A stretch of DNA of 45,313 nt from a virus. The stretch lies in IMG/VR virus record IMGVR_UViG_3300042406_000036, positions 1 through 45,313 of that record. One strand, 5' to 3'. Positions 22,926-31,002 of the stretch are shown here, one piece after another (position 1 is the stretch's first letter; each line of letters opens with the position of its first letter). Below the pieces are notes generated by a model. That model did not search any database and had not been told where the DNA came from. It saw only the letters and a program-made list of their open reading frames with translations. The position numbers and the translations under genes are program-made.

Positions 22926-24898
22926 TAGTTTCTTGTTCCGTCTGGACGTGCATCAACTCTTGGCATACCTAGTTGCCACTGTGTACCTACAGTATCTGAT
23001 GCAATTCTAAAATTCATTTGACGGCCACGGGCTCTAATAAATACTTGGTTTGTATATTGATCAACGGTAGCTGTCGCAGTTACAATCGTAGCACCTGTAG
23101 AAACACCTTCTGCATTTGTAGTAGATGATGCAGCACCAGGGAAGTTACGTACGCCTACAGTAATATCAGCTTCAGGAATAATTGCGGCACCTGTTACTTC
23201 ATTATTAGTATCAGAACCTCTAAAGTTAATATCAGGAATAACACGACGTATCAACATATATTTATCACCGTCATCAATGTCAACGTCAGCAGATTGAATA
23301 AACGAAGTAATAGGAAGTGGAGCAGCTCCTAAAGGTTGTCCATCGTTTGTACCATTTTCATGTTGATATACCCAACCATTAGATAGTCCTACAGGGTTAT
23401 TAAATACACCAGAGTCGATCCATGCTGTTCTTGATAATTGTCCATAGTACCAAATGTTTTCAAGGTAATTAAAGACTACATAGCGATCAATCTCAGATGA
23501 GTTAGCAGAACAATAAAACCAAATAATCTCTGTAAATTTATTATTAACACCTGCAAAAATAAGCGCACTTTGAGTAAAGTTAATATCAGTAAATATATAT
23601 TGTCTGATTGTACAAGGTAATGTATCTACACGACCAGAGTATGTATAGAATCTATCTCGACCCATCCAGTAAGTAATATTGTTAGAACCTACAAGTGCAT
23701 TAGCCCCAATGATAGAAATGTTATGAGATAACTCTTGTAAACCAAATACTTCAGCCGTGCCTAAAAATTGAAGTGAGCTAAGAGATGTATTAGTGAATAC
23801 TAAAGTTTCTTGTCGGGTATTAATTGCAGTCACAATTCTTGAACCTGATTGAAGTCGTAAGAACCCTGCAGTGTTAGTAGTTGTAGGCTGCCAATTTTCG
23901 GGTTCAGGACCAATATCCGGATCAACATTAGACCAACGAATAAGTAGTGGATCATAAGTTCCTAAATAATCAGGTGCCGCCGCTGTTGCATCATAGTTAG
24001 TACAACCTAATGCAAGTAAGAAACCTTGTGGTGTAAATAATATCTTAGTAACTTTTTGTGGTACAGCAATCGCACCTGCTAATGATTTTAATAAAACTGC
24101 ATCATTACTAAACGCTGTGTTATATATCCAATAATAAATTTCACCACCTGTACCTGACACAGTATCGTATTGTGTATTAAACACTAGATCATTATTAAAC
24201 TTATCCATAAAGATAAGACGTGCAGGTTGGAATATAGGTGACGTAGAACCAGAACCCCAAGTTGATCTGCCCCAAGTAGAAGTACCCCAGCCATAACCTG
24301 CAGTAGCTATAGGGAATCCGGCAGGCATATAAACAATTGCTATAATTGCTGTACCACCTTGACCTGTTGTAGTTGAAGTAGCAGTAGTCGTTGCTTGGAA
24401 TGTAAATGTATTAGAGTCTAGCACTGTCACTTGAACAGTTGTATTCATTTCAGTTACAGGTATACCACCAATCGTAGGACCAGCAATACCACTAAATGAT
24501 ACATAAGTTCCTGTAGTAGCGCCATGACCTGTTATAGTAACTGTAACTGTTTTAGAACCATTTGTCGTACCTATACAATTACTAGAAGAAGGTGTAGTAG
24601 CATTAGTGTAGGTAGCATAGACAGGTGTGATGTCATGTAATGTTGTACCTGCACCTACATAAACTCTTGAGTTAGTGCCAATACCTAATAGATTAGACCC
24701 GTCAGTGGTTGACCATGAGAATATAGCACGTGCAGAATCTGTGTATTGATTTAAGTTTGATACAGTCCAACCACCAAACTTTTCAGGAAAGCCTGATCTA
24801 AAGCGGACGAGCTGAGTCTCATACCAACCGCCTTCTGAAGCATAGTTAGTTTGATCTCGGTTAACACCGGGTTTAAATAATAATTTACTTAGTGACAT
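22925..24898 (-). CDS. tail nozzle / packaged-DNA stabilisation-like protein
   Basis: A 657-residue beta-rich protein. The N-terminus (FKPGVNRDQTNYASEGGWYE, about 8-27, then VRFRSGFPEKFGGW) is the typical opening of the phage stabilisation/nozzle family related in position to P22 gp10 and T7 gp12. Repeated motifs such as MGRDRFYTYSG and WFYCSANSSEIDRYVVFNY look like propeller blades. Residues about 105-185 form an inserted Ig-like small beta domain (HGATTGTYVSFSG, then VLDSNTFTFQ). It would close the tail tip and hold packaged DNA. One-base overlaps link it to both neighbours. Confidence 0.7.
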   Translation of the reverse strand: MSLSKLLFKPGVNRDQTNYASEGGWYETQLVRFRSGFPEKFGGWTVSNLNQYTDSARAIFSWSTTDGSNLLGIGTNSRVYVGAGTTLHDITPVYATYTNATTPSSSNCIGTTNGSKTVTVTITGHGATTGTYVSFSGIAGPTIGGIPVTEMNTTVQVTVLDSNTFTFQATTTATSTTTGQGGTAIIAIVYMPAGFPIATAGYGWGTSTWGRSTWGSGSTSPIFQPARLIFMDKFNNDLVFNTQYDTVSGTGGEIYYWIYNTAFSNDAVLLKSLAGAIAVPQKVTKILFTPQGFLLALGCTNYDATAAAPDYLGTYDPLLIRWSNVDPDIGPEPENWQPTTTNTAGFLRLQSGSRIVTAINTRQETLVFTNTSLSSLQFLGTAEVFGLQELSHNISIIGANALVGSNNITYWMGRDRFYTYSGRVDTLPCTIRQYIFTDINFTQSALIFAGVNNKFTEIIWFYCSANSSEIDRYVVFNYLENIWYYGQLSRTAWIDSGVFNNPVGLSNGWVYQHENGTNDGQPLGAAPLPITSFIQSADVDIDDGDKYMLIRRVIPDINFRGSDTNNEVTGAAIIPEADITVGVRNFPGAASSTTNAEGVSTGATIVTATATVDQYTNQVFIRARGRQMNFRIASDTVGTQWQLGMPRVDARPDGTRN

Positions 24899-25347
24899 TA
24901 TCTACCCTCAAAGAGTGCTTTCTCATCTAATCTACGGATTTGTAGACCTCGTAGTATTTTACCACCTGCACGACAATATTTCACTAACGATTCCATAGCC
25001 GCCTTTTTATCGCCGCGTAGAAGCGCTTGACGGAGTGTTGATCTTTGAAAGCATCCAAGGCCCAAATTGAAGCAAAAACTAATAATAGCGTCAAATTCAT
25101 GTTGTCGAAGAGACACGTTAGGTAGCATCTTATGTACTCCCAACTCGAAGCGACGTAGGTCGGATTTAAGAATTCCATCTATTTCAGCTTCCGTAAAAGT
25201 TCTATTCCAAGATTCAGGCAACGATTTACCATCACCAATAAGATGACCCACGCCCACAGTGAACAGGCCAGCAGGACAACGGTAGGGCCGATTACGCACG
25301 CCTTCATGATGTTTAATAAGTTTGATAGCACGTTCTGATACTTTCAC
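24898..25347 (-). CDS. endolysin, T4-type lysozyme (GH24)
   Basis: A 149-residue muramidase that cuts peptidoglycan at lysis. The catalytic triad of the family is visible as E15, C24 and T30 (KHHEG, then PYRCPAG and LFTVGVGH), with the usual spacing of 9 and 6 residues. Cysteine replaces the aspartate of T4 lysozyme, as in many phage enzymes. Residues 82-98 (QHEFDAIISFCFNLGLG) are the second family block. No signal peptide is present, so release needs a holin; the next gene upstream in the operon is a holin candidate. Confidence 0.9.
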   Translation of the reverse strand: MKVSERAIKLIKHHEGVRNRPYRCPAGLFTVGVGHLIGDGKSLPESWNRTFTEAEIDGILKSDLRRFELGVHKMLPNVSLRQHEFDAIISFCFNLGLGCFQRSTLRQALLRGDKKAAMESLVKYCRAGGKILRGLQIRRLDEKALFEGR

Positions 25348-25833
25348 TTATTTCTTTTCCCAAGTTCTTGAACCAAAGTAGAAACCTATAATAGATGCTA
25401 CGATAGCCATTTCATCAGTAGAGAATACTTCTTGTGAAGCTACAATAAAGTCAACACCTGAATACATAGCCCAAGCTAATGACACAAAATTAATAAGCAC
25501 TAACTCACCCACAAAGATAAATGCTACTACAGGTCTAACCATAGCATTCCAGTTCTTAACTGTTTGAGAACCACCTTCTACTAATTTCTTATCGTGATCA
25601 TATAAAGCTGAACGTTCTTGAGCGTACGTTTCTGCGTACGTGCCTTCTAATTCAATAGCGGCTATTTTTTCTTGAGCTACAAAACCTTTTTCTGCCATAA
25701 GTAATGCTTGGGCATTTTGTAATTGAGCCATTTCACGTTCGTGTTTTTGATCTCCCTTTTGTTGGAAGAAGCCTAGTATGTTTGGGAGCCCCGCAGTGGC
25801 GAAGCCGAGAATCGAGGAGAGGATGGATAGCAT
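25348..25833 (-). CDS. holin-like membrane protein (GTA-holin 3TM type)
   Basis: A 161-residue protein with a hydrophobic N-terminal segment (1-22, LSILSSILGFATAGLPNIL), a charged helix (28-90) and two further segments (about 98-120 PVVAFIFVGELVLINFVSL, and 138-155 MAIVASIIGFYFGSR). The end motif GFYFGSRTWEKK and NWNAMVRP before the second segment match the gene-transfer-agent three-segment holin group. It would form the inner-membrane lesion that lets the lysozyme out. It ends directly before the lysozyme gene starts. Confidence 0.65.
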   Translation of the reverse strand: MLSILSSILGFATAGLPNILGFFQQKGDQKHEREMAQLQNAQALLMAEKGFVAQEKIAAIELEGTYAETYAQERSALYDHDKKLVEGGSQTVKNWNAMVRPVVAFIFVGELVLINFVSLAWAMYSGVDFIVASQEVFSTDEMAIVASIIGFYFGSRTWEKK

Positions 25834-25834
25834 A

Positions 25835-26230
25835 TTAATTATTCAATGGGTTTACCATTGCCTTTCGTAGTTGTTTCATTTCATCTTTTACATTGGTTAC
25901 TGTATCTGTAATTTTGTCTTGCGTAGCTTTAGCCACACTATTAGCTTCAATAGCACGACCATAAGCTTCGTTTGCTTTTTCTAATGCGCGATTATTAGAC
26001 ATCATCACATCAACTAGTTGCCGCTCAGTAGAACGTGATCTATCTTCTAAAACTATAATGCGAGTCTCAACAGAGCTCATCTTTTTTACTTCCTCAATCG
26101 TCGAGGTCAAATCGTTGAAGAGGGTTATCCCGTAATATACTGCGCCACCTATTGGCACTAGCACGGATAAGATAATCCCCAGTATCATTTGCGCCGATAA
26201 ATTCAATGAATATGTTTTGTTGTCGCTCAT
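25835..26230 (-). CDS. membrane-anchored coiled-coil protein of the lysis block
   Basis: A 131-residue protein with one membrane segment (about 13-35, MILGIILSVLVPIGGAVYY) and then a long coiled coil (38-125). This is the build of an inner-membrane spanin subunit or holin partner, and it sits just before the holin-like gene. AGGA eight bases upstream supports the ATG at 26230. The first 137 bases overlap the end of the preceding gene in another frame, which is unusual in length. No outer-membrane lipoprotein partner was recognised, so the spanin idea is tentative. Confidence 0.55.
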   Translation of the reverse strand: MSDNKTYSLNLSAQMILGIILSVLVPIGGAVYYGITLFNDLTSTIEEVKKMSSVETRIIVLEDRSRSTERQLVDVMMSNNRALEKANEAYGRAIEANSVAKATQDKITDTVTNVKDEMKQLRKAMVNPLNN

Positions 26231-27179
26231 AATCTTGTTCCTGTATAAGTTTTATATTCTCTTGTATTTGCGCTTGCTGCATATTGTAGCCTGCGTTTAA
26301 AATCTGCATTGATAATACAATGCCAAAACCTGGTACTATTTCTTTACCCTTCGGTGCCTCTGGAGCTTTCACGGTAGCCTGCGTCGTCGTAGTACTTGGT
26401 GTTACTGAGCTTCCTGTAGAGCTGCTCGTTGTCGTTGAGGCTGTCGTTGAAGTGCTTTGCACTGTGGCTACCGAAGTAGCTGGTGTTTCTGTCACTGTCG
26501 TTGTCAATGCAGTCATGTCCTGTACAATTACAGGTTCTGGTTGAATGATTGGTGCAGTGATGACTTGGTTGATCACACTGTTCGGATTCAACGGGCTTAT
26601 CGGACTCACTGGACTTGCTACATTGTTTACGTTCGTTGCTGTCATCTTGCAAGTATTGAGTAATTCCGACCAAGCAGTCCAAGTTGGCGAACCATATGGA
26701 TCGGAACATATCGAAGTTCTTTGCTCTTGTAATAAACCTTCGAATCCAGCTTGACATGTTAGTGTCCTCGTTTCAGTAGATTCAATGCACGTTGGAGGAT
26801 CTGGCGTACAGTTATTAGAAGTTGTTGTCCAACCTGTCCAATTTTGTGTAGAACATTCATAAGACCTAGTTTCATTAATAGCACCGCTCTGGTTAACTGG
26901 GCAAGACAAAGTTCTATATTCAACTTGAGGGCTACAAGTTGGAACTTGATATACTGAACAATAAGGGTCAGCCGGATTGTACCAGCCACAATAATGTTGT
27001 TGCAAAGCGATGTCAGTTGCAATACCTTGGCACGACATTGATCCATCCAAGTACCAACCTTCTGGCGTAGTTGAGAAAGAACAGGACCAAGCATATGCGT
27101 TATTCCTTAGTATTAGAAGCAGTAGGAAGAGTGTAATTCGGACCATATAATTTTCTAAACTTCTCAGGATCTTTTTCAT
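26094..27179 (-). CDS. secreted cysteine-rich protein with two thrombospondin-like repeats
   Basis: A 361-residue protein with a signal peptide (basic start, hydrophobic core at 16-24, cleavage after AYA at 30). Two tandem repeats carry four cysteines each, at 82-93-109-124 and 131-142-158-177, with a WxxW pair before the last cysteine (WTGW, WTAW), like thrombospondin type 1 domains. A threonine/serine linker (about 222-268) leads to a helical C-terminus. GAAGG supports the first ATG; residue 12 is another possible start. It overlaps both neighbours (80 bases and 137 bases). It is probably exported to the periplasm or carried on the virion. Confidence 0.6.
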   Translation of the reverse strand: MKKILRSLENYMVRITLFLLLLILRNNAYAWSCSFSTTPEGWYLDGSMSCQGIATDIALQQHYCGWYNPADPYCSVYQVPTCSPQVEYRTLSCPVNQSGAINETRSYECSTQNWTGWTTTSNNCTPDPPTCIESTETRTLTCQAGFEGLLQEQRTSICSDPYGSPTWTAWSELLNTCKMTATNVNNVASPVSPISPLNPNSVINQVITAPIIQPEPVIVQDMTALTTTVTETPATSVATVQSTSTTASTTTSSSTGSSVTPSTTTTQATVKAPEAPKGKEIVPGFGIVLSMQILNAGYNMQQAQIQENIKLIQEQDYERQQNIFIEFIGANDTGDYLIRASANRWRSILRDNPLQRFDLDD

Positions 27180-27567
27180 ACCATGCCTTCTTAGCTGTAA
27201 AGCCTACAGCACCACCCATAGGACAAGGTGAACCACTCATCTCCATAGCGTCCCATACTTTAGGATCTTGGCATAGCACCGATACGGCAGCCACTTTAAG
27301 TCCTAAGTCATTTAATGTTTTTGCTAACTTAATTTTTACACAGTTCTCATCAAGTAATACTGTACCACCTGACAAAGATATAAAGCCTAAATTACCTGCT
27401 GCACTAATAGGCACTGCACAAACATCTTGTGAAAACGCAGACATACTAGGTGCCATAGCAGAAGGAACTGGCATCCCCTTGTTGTTAATCGTGGTTGTAT
27501 CTGCATGCGCTTGATGTATGCAAACAAGTAAACAAAGTGTAATTAAAACGCCAATTAAAATTTTCAT
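27100..27567 (-). CDS. small secreted protein, conserved phage type
   Basis: A 155-residue protein starting at ATG 27567, which overlaps the stop of the thioredoxin-like gene by ATGA; a TTG at 27582 is less likely. The signal peptide is clear (MKILIGVLITLCLLVCIHQAHA, 22 residues, cut before D). The mature part has four cysteines, two of them in VLCQDPKVWDAM and SPCPMGG. I recall similar short exported proteins with this CQDP motif in other phages of aquatic bacteria; no function is known to me. It is translationally coupled to genes on both sides. Confidence 0.55.
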   Translation of the reverse strand: MKILIGVLITLCLLVCIHQAHADTTTINNKGMPVPSAMAPSMSAFSQDVCAVPISAAGNLGFISLSGGTVLLDENCVKIKLAKTLNDLGLKVAAVSVLCQDPKVWDAMEMSGSPCPMGGAVGFTAKKAWYEKDPEKFRKLYGPNYTLPTASNTKE

Positions 27568-27866
27568 TCTGATTTTTCCCAATCCTTAATTTTATCTAAC
27601 CACTCATAAAACATTCTAGAATCAAAAACATCTACTCTTGTATAACATTTATTATTTTCAGAAAACAAATACGTTTGTGGATATCCAAGAGGCTTATAAA
27701 TTAAATCATCTGAATCTGCGTTTAATGCAACAAACGGTATAGTAGACTCATTGAATATATTAACAATAGGTTCACAAGCTTTGCAACTTAAAGTAGTCAT
27801 GATAACGCCTCTTACTTTATTCTTATGAGCATCAATAAACTCGACTGATTCTTTATAATTTACCAT
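27564..27866 (-). CDS. thioredoxin-like protein with CxxC site
   Basis: A 100-residue protein with a thioredoxin-like core: strand RGVIMTT, active site C28-K-A-C31, helix EPIVNIFNES, strand PFVALNAD and the cis-proline region GYPQTYLF with P63. No signal peptide is present, so it should be cytoplasmic unless it is carried in the particle. It could act as a disulfide reductase or as a chaperone subunit, as thioredoxin does for T7 polymerase. The very next genes encode two exported cysteine-rich proteins. It overlaps the adhesin gene by 7 bases. Confidence 0.65.
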   Translation of the reverse strand: MVNYKESVEFIDAHKNKVRGVIMTTLSCKACEPIVNIFNESTIPFVALNADSDDLIYKPLGYPQTYLFSENNKCYTRVDVFDSRMFYEWLDKIKDWEKSE

Positions 27867-29224
27867 GAGATAGTTACATATCCAGCTGAACCATCAGTTC
27901 CGTATCCACCAGAGAATGTTGCACCTTGTCCAGCACCACCTGTTACCCCTGTTGCACCTTGATTACCAGTACCTGAATTACCGCCTGTACCACCTGTTCC
28001 GCTACCACCACCATAATTTATACCACCATTACCGCCACCGCCACCGCCCGCAGTTACTGTTCCACCTGAGTATACATATCCGCTTGATCCACCGCCACCA
28101 CCAGACCAGCCACCAGTAGAATTAAATGAGTTAGGGCATCCAGAGCCACTTCCAGCACCTCCACTAACATACCCGCTACCACCTTGTCCTCTTGTTTGTG
28201 CGGGATCATTATTAATGTTAATCCAATTTATACCATTACTGCCGCAATTAGATATACCTGACCTGCCGCCTTGGCCCCCTTGACCTACAGATATAGTAAG
28301 TGTTTCACCGGGAGTAACAGTAATTGTTCTACTATCTTTACTAGATGTACTACCTGTCTGTCCAGCTCCAGTACCTCCGCCACCTCCACCACCAGAACCA
28401 CCAACCGCAGTCATAGTAAGAGATGTTATGCCTATTGGTACTGTGAAAGTTCCATTAGTAGAGTATGTAGTAACGTTAGGATTTATTGGTGTAATAGATA
28501 CAAAACCCGTGCCGCCATTACCTGCGTAAGAGCCAAAACTACTACCTTTGTTATAATCAACATTGGCACCTGTAGCACCTGCACCTACTGTAATATTAAT
28601 GGTTTGACCGGGTGTTACTGCAAAAACTGCAATCCCTGTACCACCACCTGAGCCACCATAGTTTTGAGGTCCATCATTTTGGAATCCAGCACCGCCCCCT
28701 GCTCCAGAATTTGGTGTAGCAGGTTTTGAAAAACTTCCACCTTGTGCGGAACCTGAACCATAATATGAACTACCGCCAGTACCACCTGACTTACTTCCAC
28801 CTGTTTGATTAAGTGTAGTAGATGAGGCACCTGATATAGATACAGTACCACCTGTTCCGCCAGATGAACCACCTCCACCGCCATTAGAAGTTATTGTCCA
28901 AGTGCCGTTAGTTACTGTAGAACTACTGCCTGCAGCGCCATTAGATTGAGTCCATGACCCTGCATTAAAAAATGATACTTGCCCTGCACCGCCGCCACCT
29001 GTGGCAGCCACACTAATAGAAGTGACTGTAGCAGGTACTGTGTAAGTATAAGACCCTGCAGTACTATAAGTTGTTGGACCTACTGAATTTGGATAAAATT
29101 GTTTGCCTATACCACTTTGCGTAACAAGTCCTACTTGAAGGTTTTTCCAAGCTCCTCCATCTTTAACGTAGATGCGTTGGACTGTTTTCCAAACACCGGA
29201 TTGTTTTACATAAACTAATGGCAT
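27860..29224 (-). CDS. glycine-rich tail adhesin with two-fold repeat
   Basis: A 454-residue protein. The N-terminus contains a small doubled motif (YVKQSGVWKTVQRI, then YVKDGGAWKNLQV). Two copies of a beta domain follow (YSTAGSYTYTVPATVTSISV near 57-76 and YSTNGTFTVPIGITSLTM near 256-273), each leading into glycine-rich sequence dense in GG and GxG. The end is GYVTISW. Glycine-rich blocks of this kind form packed polyglycine II helices in the S16 gp38 phage adhesin, where the loops bind the receptor. It belongs to the same fibre region as the array at 31002-36915 but has a different end. Confidence 0.6.
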   Translation of the reverse strand: MPLVYVKQSGVWKTVQRIYVKDGGAWKNLQVGLVTQSGIGKQFYPNSVGPTTYSTAGSYTYTVPATVTSISVAATGGGGAGQVSFFNAGSWTQSNGAAGSSSTVTNGTWTITSNGGGGGSSGGTGGTVSISGASSTTLNQTGGSKSGGTGGSSYYGSGSAQGGSFSKPATPNSGAGGGAGFQNDGPQNYGGSGGGTGIAVFAVTPGQTINITVGAGATGANVDYNKGSSFGSYAGNGGTGFVSITPINPNVTTYSTNGTFTVPIGITSLTMTAVGGSGGGGGGGTGAGQTGSTSSKDSRTITVTPGETLTISVGQGGQGGRSGISNCGSNGINWININNDPAQTRGQGGSGYVSGGAGSGSGCPNSFNSTGGWSGGGGGSSGYVYSGGTVTAGGGGGGNGGINYGGGSGTGGTGGNSGTGNQGATGVTGGAGQGATFSGGYGTDGSAGYVTISW

Positions 29225-29230
29225 TTTATA

Positions 29231-30058
29231 TTAAGTTACTTGGTACCAAATATCTCCATCTGAACCGCCGGTTGGAGTGCTTGTTGAAATTGTTTTAGTT
29301 CCTGATGCATTTGATCCTACTGTTACAGTGTTAACTGTAGTGCCCGTAATAGTGCCTCCTGTAATTGCAACAGCACTAGCATTTTGTGTAGACATTGTTC
29401 CTAAAGAACCTGTGGCTGCAGTGACCGCGGCTCCTACAAACGCAGTGGTTGCAACTTGAGTAGTGTTAGTACCAGGGGCCGCTGTAGGTGCTAGAGGCGT
29501 ACCTGTTAGAGTAGGGGAAGCTGAGAATACTAAGTTAGAACTCGTAGTACCCGTAGCACCGGACGCTGTATAGCCTGTAATATTATTGAACGATGTAAGA
29601 GATGCAGTAGAAGCGCCTGTACCACCGTTTGCAACGGGGATCACTGTGCCTGTAGCTAGAGCTGTTACTGTTTCAACCACGTTTGATCCTGTATTAAACA
29701 CAATCATGGATTTGCCTGCAGGCACAGCCACACCTGTACCGGTTGAGTTCTTAACTGTGATGTCATAACCTAAAGTATTATTAACAATGTATTGCTTTTC
29801 AATACTAGGTACAATTAGGTTTTGGGCAGCGCCTACTGTACCTACTAAGTTTAGACGTAGGTTACGAGCAGTTTGGGTTGTATTAGTATTAGTAAGGGTT
29901 AAAGTAACGTCAGCACTTGAGAATGTAACATCGGCCGTTCCTGTGATAGCCTCTTCAATTGCTGTGCCTAAATTAGTGTTTGTAGTGACCCCCCAGGTAC
30001 CCGATTGGTCGCCTGTTCCAATAAGCTCTATTTTAAGTGGTGAATAGGTACTTGCCAT
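29231..30058 (-). CDS. tail fibre protein
   Basis: A 275-residue beta-rich protein. The N-terminus (YSPLKIELIGTGDQSGTWGVTT, about 5-26, with a TNTNLGTAIEEAI helix) is an attachment block I recall from many phage tail fibres. The middle has a fibre-type motif PVANGGTGAST, and the last part is serine/threonine/glycine-rich with PTLTGTPLAPT. It probably forms a trimeric stalk. It lies in the fibre gene cluster, separated by short gaps that contain AAGGA-type ribosome sites. Confidence 0.65.
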   Translation of the reverse strand: MASTYSPLKIELIGTGDQSGTWGVTTNTNLGTAIEEAITGTADVTFSSADVTLTLTNTNTTQTARNLRLNLVGTVGAAQNLIVPSIEKQYIVNNTLGYDITVKNSTGTGVAVPAGKSMIVFNTGSNVVETVTALATGTVIPVANGGTGASTASLTSFNNITGYTASGATGTTSSNLVFSASPTLTGTPLAPTAAPGTNTTQVATTAFVGAAVTAATGSLGTMSTQNASAVAITGGTITGTTVNTVTVGSNASGTKTISTSTPTGGSDGDIWYQVT

Positions 30059-30093
30059 AATAATTCCTTTATTTTAGTTATCCGTATTATATC

Positions 30094-31002
30094 TTATTTA
30101 CAAGGCTGTGATGTATCAATTGCGCCCCAACTTGGTGTTTGAGCATCGTTCACATCTACCCAGACCCCAGCAGGTGCAGGTCCAATAGCAGCCCAAGCTG
30201 CAGTTTGTGAATCATCAATCTTAAACCAGCCGTTATAGCATAAATCATCAAGTAGCGTAATAGCCTCTGTAATAGAAGTAGCAAAATTAGCCACCACAAC
30301 ATAAGAGTCTGCAGGGCTGACGTTTTCTGCGATACTTTGTACAAAGTTAGCTGATGTGATGTTGGCATCAGCCACGTTAACGTTCTCTGTAATATCAAAC
30401 GTAAATATAGAGATAATTGTTTTTAAATCATCTAGCGTAATGTCTTCTGCCCTTGTGACACTAAAGTTAGCAGTGATATTATTTAAGTCAGCTAGGTTTA
30501 TATTCTCAGTTCTAGATACTGCGAATTGAGCAGTCACGGTAGCATCATCGGCTACGTTTATATTTTCTGTATCTGAAGCTACAAAGTTTGCAGCTATGGT
30601 TTCAACGTCGTTTAGATCTGCATTTTCTGTAATGCTTTGTAACGCTGCAAAGTAAGGTATAGCTTCTTCTTGGACTCCGATATTTTCTGTGTCTGATGCA
30701 CTAAACTGAGCGCTTATATTTTCTACATTGTTAACAGCAACATCTTCTGTGATACTTTGTAAGAACGTTGATAATTGTGTACTTGCGTCTGCTAATCCTA
30801 TGTTCTCATTTAGTGTACCTATGAAAATACCTGCGGGAGAATTTAAATCTCCAACCTCAATATTCTCTGCAACATTTTGTGTAAAGCTCCAGACTTGGCT
30901 ATTTGCATCGGCTACCCCAATATTCTCAACTAAAGAAAATACAATCGCATTACCCGCTAAGGAAGCAAAGGTAGGTTGAGCAAAGGCAGCGTATCCAAAC
31001 AT
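30094..31002 (-). CDS. virion protein made of eleven 20-residue repeats
   Basis: A 302-residue protein. Residues 26-245 are eleven consecutive repeats of exactly 20 residues with no insertion or loss. The pattern is E-[ND]-[IV]-x-[VL]-x-D at the start and F-x-x-S-I-T near the end of each unit (examples ENIGVADANSQVWSFTQNVA and ENINLADLNNITANFSVTRA). A partial twelfth repeat leads into a C-terminal pair of W-x-x-I/V-x-D motifs (WFKIDDSQTAAW and WVDVNDAQTPSW). Such regular units fit a beta-solenoid or stacked beta shaft. It begins inside the stop of the adhesin gene in front (TAATG). Confidence 0.65.
   Translation of the reverse strand: MFGYAAFAQPTFASLAGNAIVFSLVENIGVADANSQVWSFTQNVAENIEVGDLNSPAGIFIGTLNENIGLADASTQLSTFLQSITEDVAVNNVENISAQFSASDTENIGVQEEAIPYFAALQSITENADLNDVETIAANFVASDTENINVADDATVTAQFAVSRTENINLADLNNITANFSVTRAEDITLDDLKTIISIFTFDITENVNVADANITSANFVQSIAENVSPADSYVVVANFATSITEAITLLDDLCYNGWFKIDDSQTAAWAAIGPAPAGVWVDVNDAQTPSWGAIDTSQPCK
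30268..30927 (-). repeat. eleven tandem 60-base repeats inside a virion gene
   Basis: Eleven in-frame units of 60 bases code for the 20-residue repeats. The bases are much less conserved than the protein pattern, so the repeats are old and kept by selection on structure and not by recent copying. Confidence 0.7.

Noticed and set aside
26344-26757. Histidine/serine-rich minus-strand open frame inside the thrombospondin-like gene
   Set aside because: It lies fully within a better-supported gene with signal peptide and repeats, and has low-complexity shadow composition.
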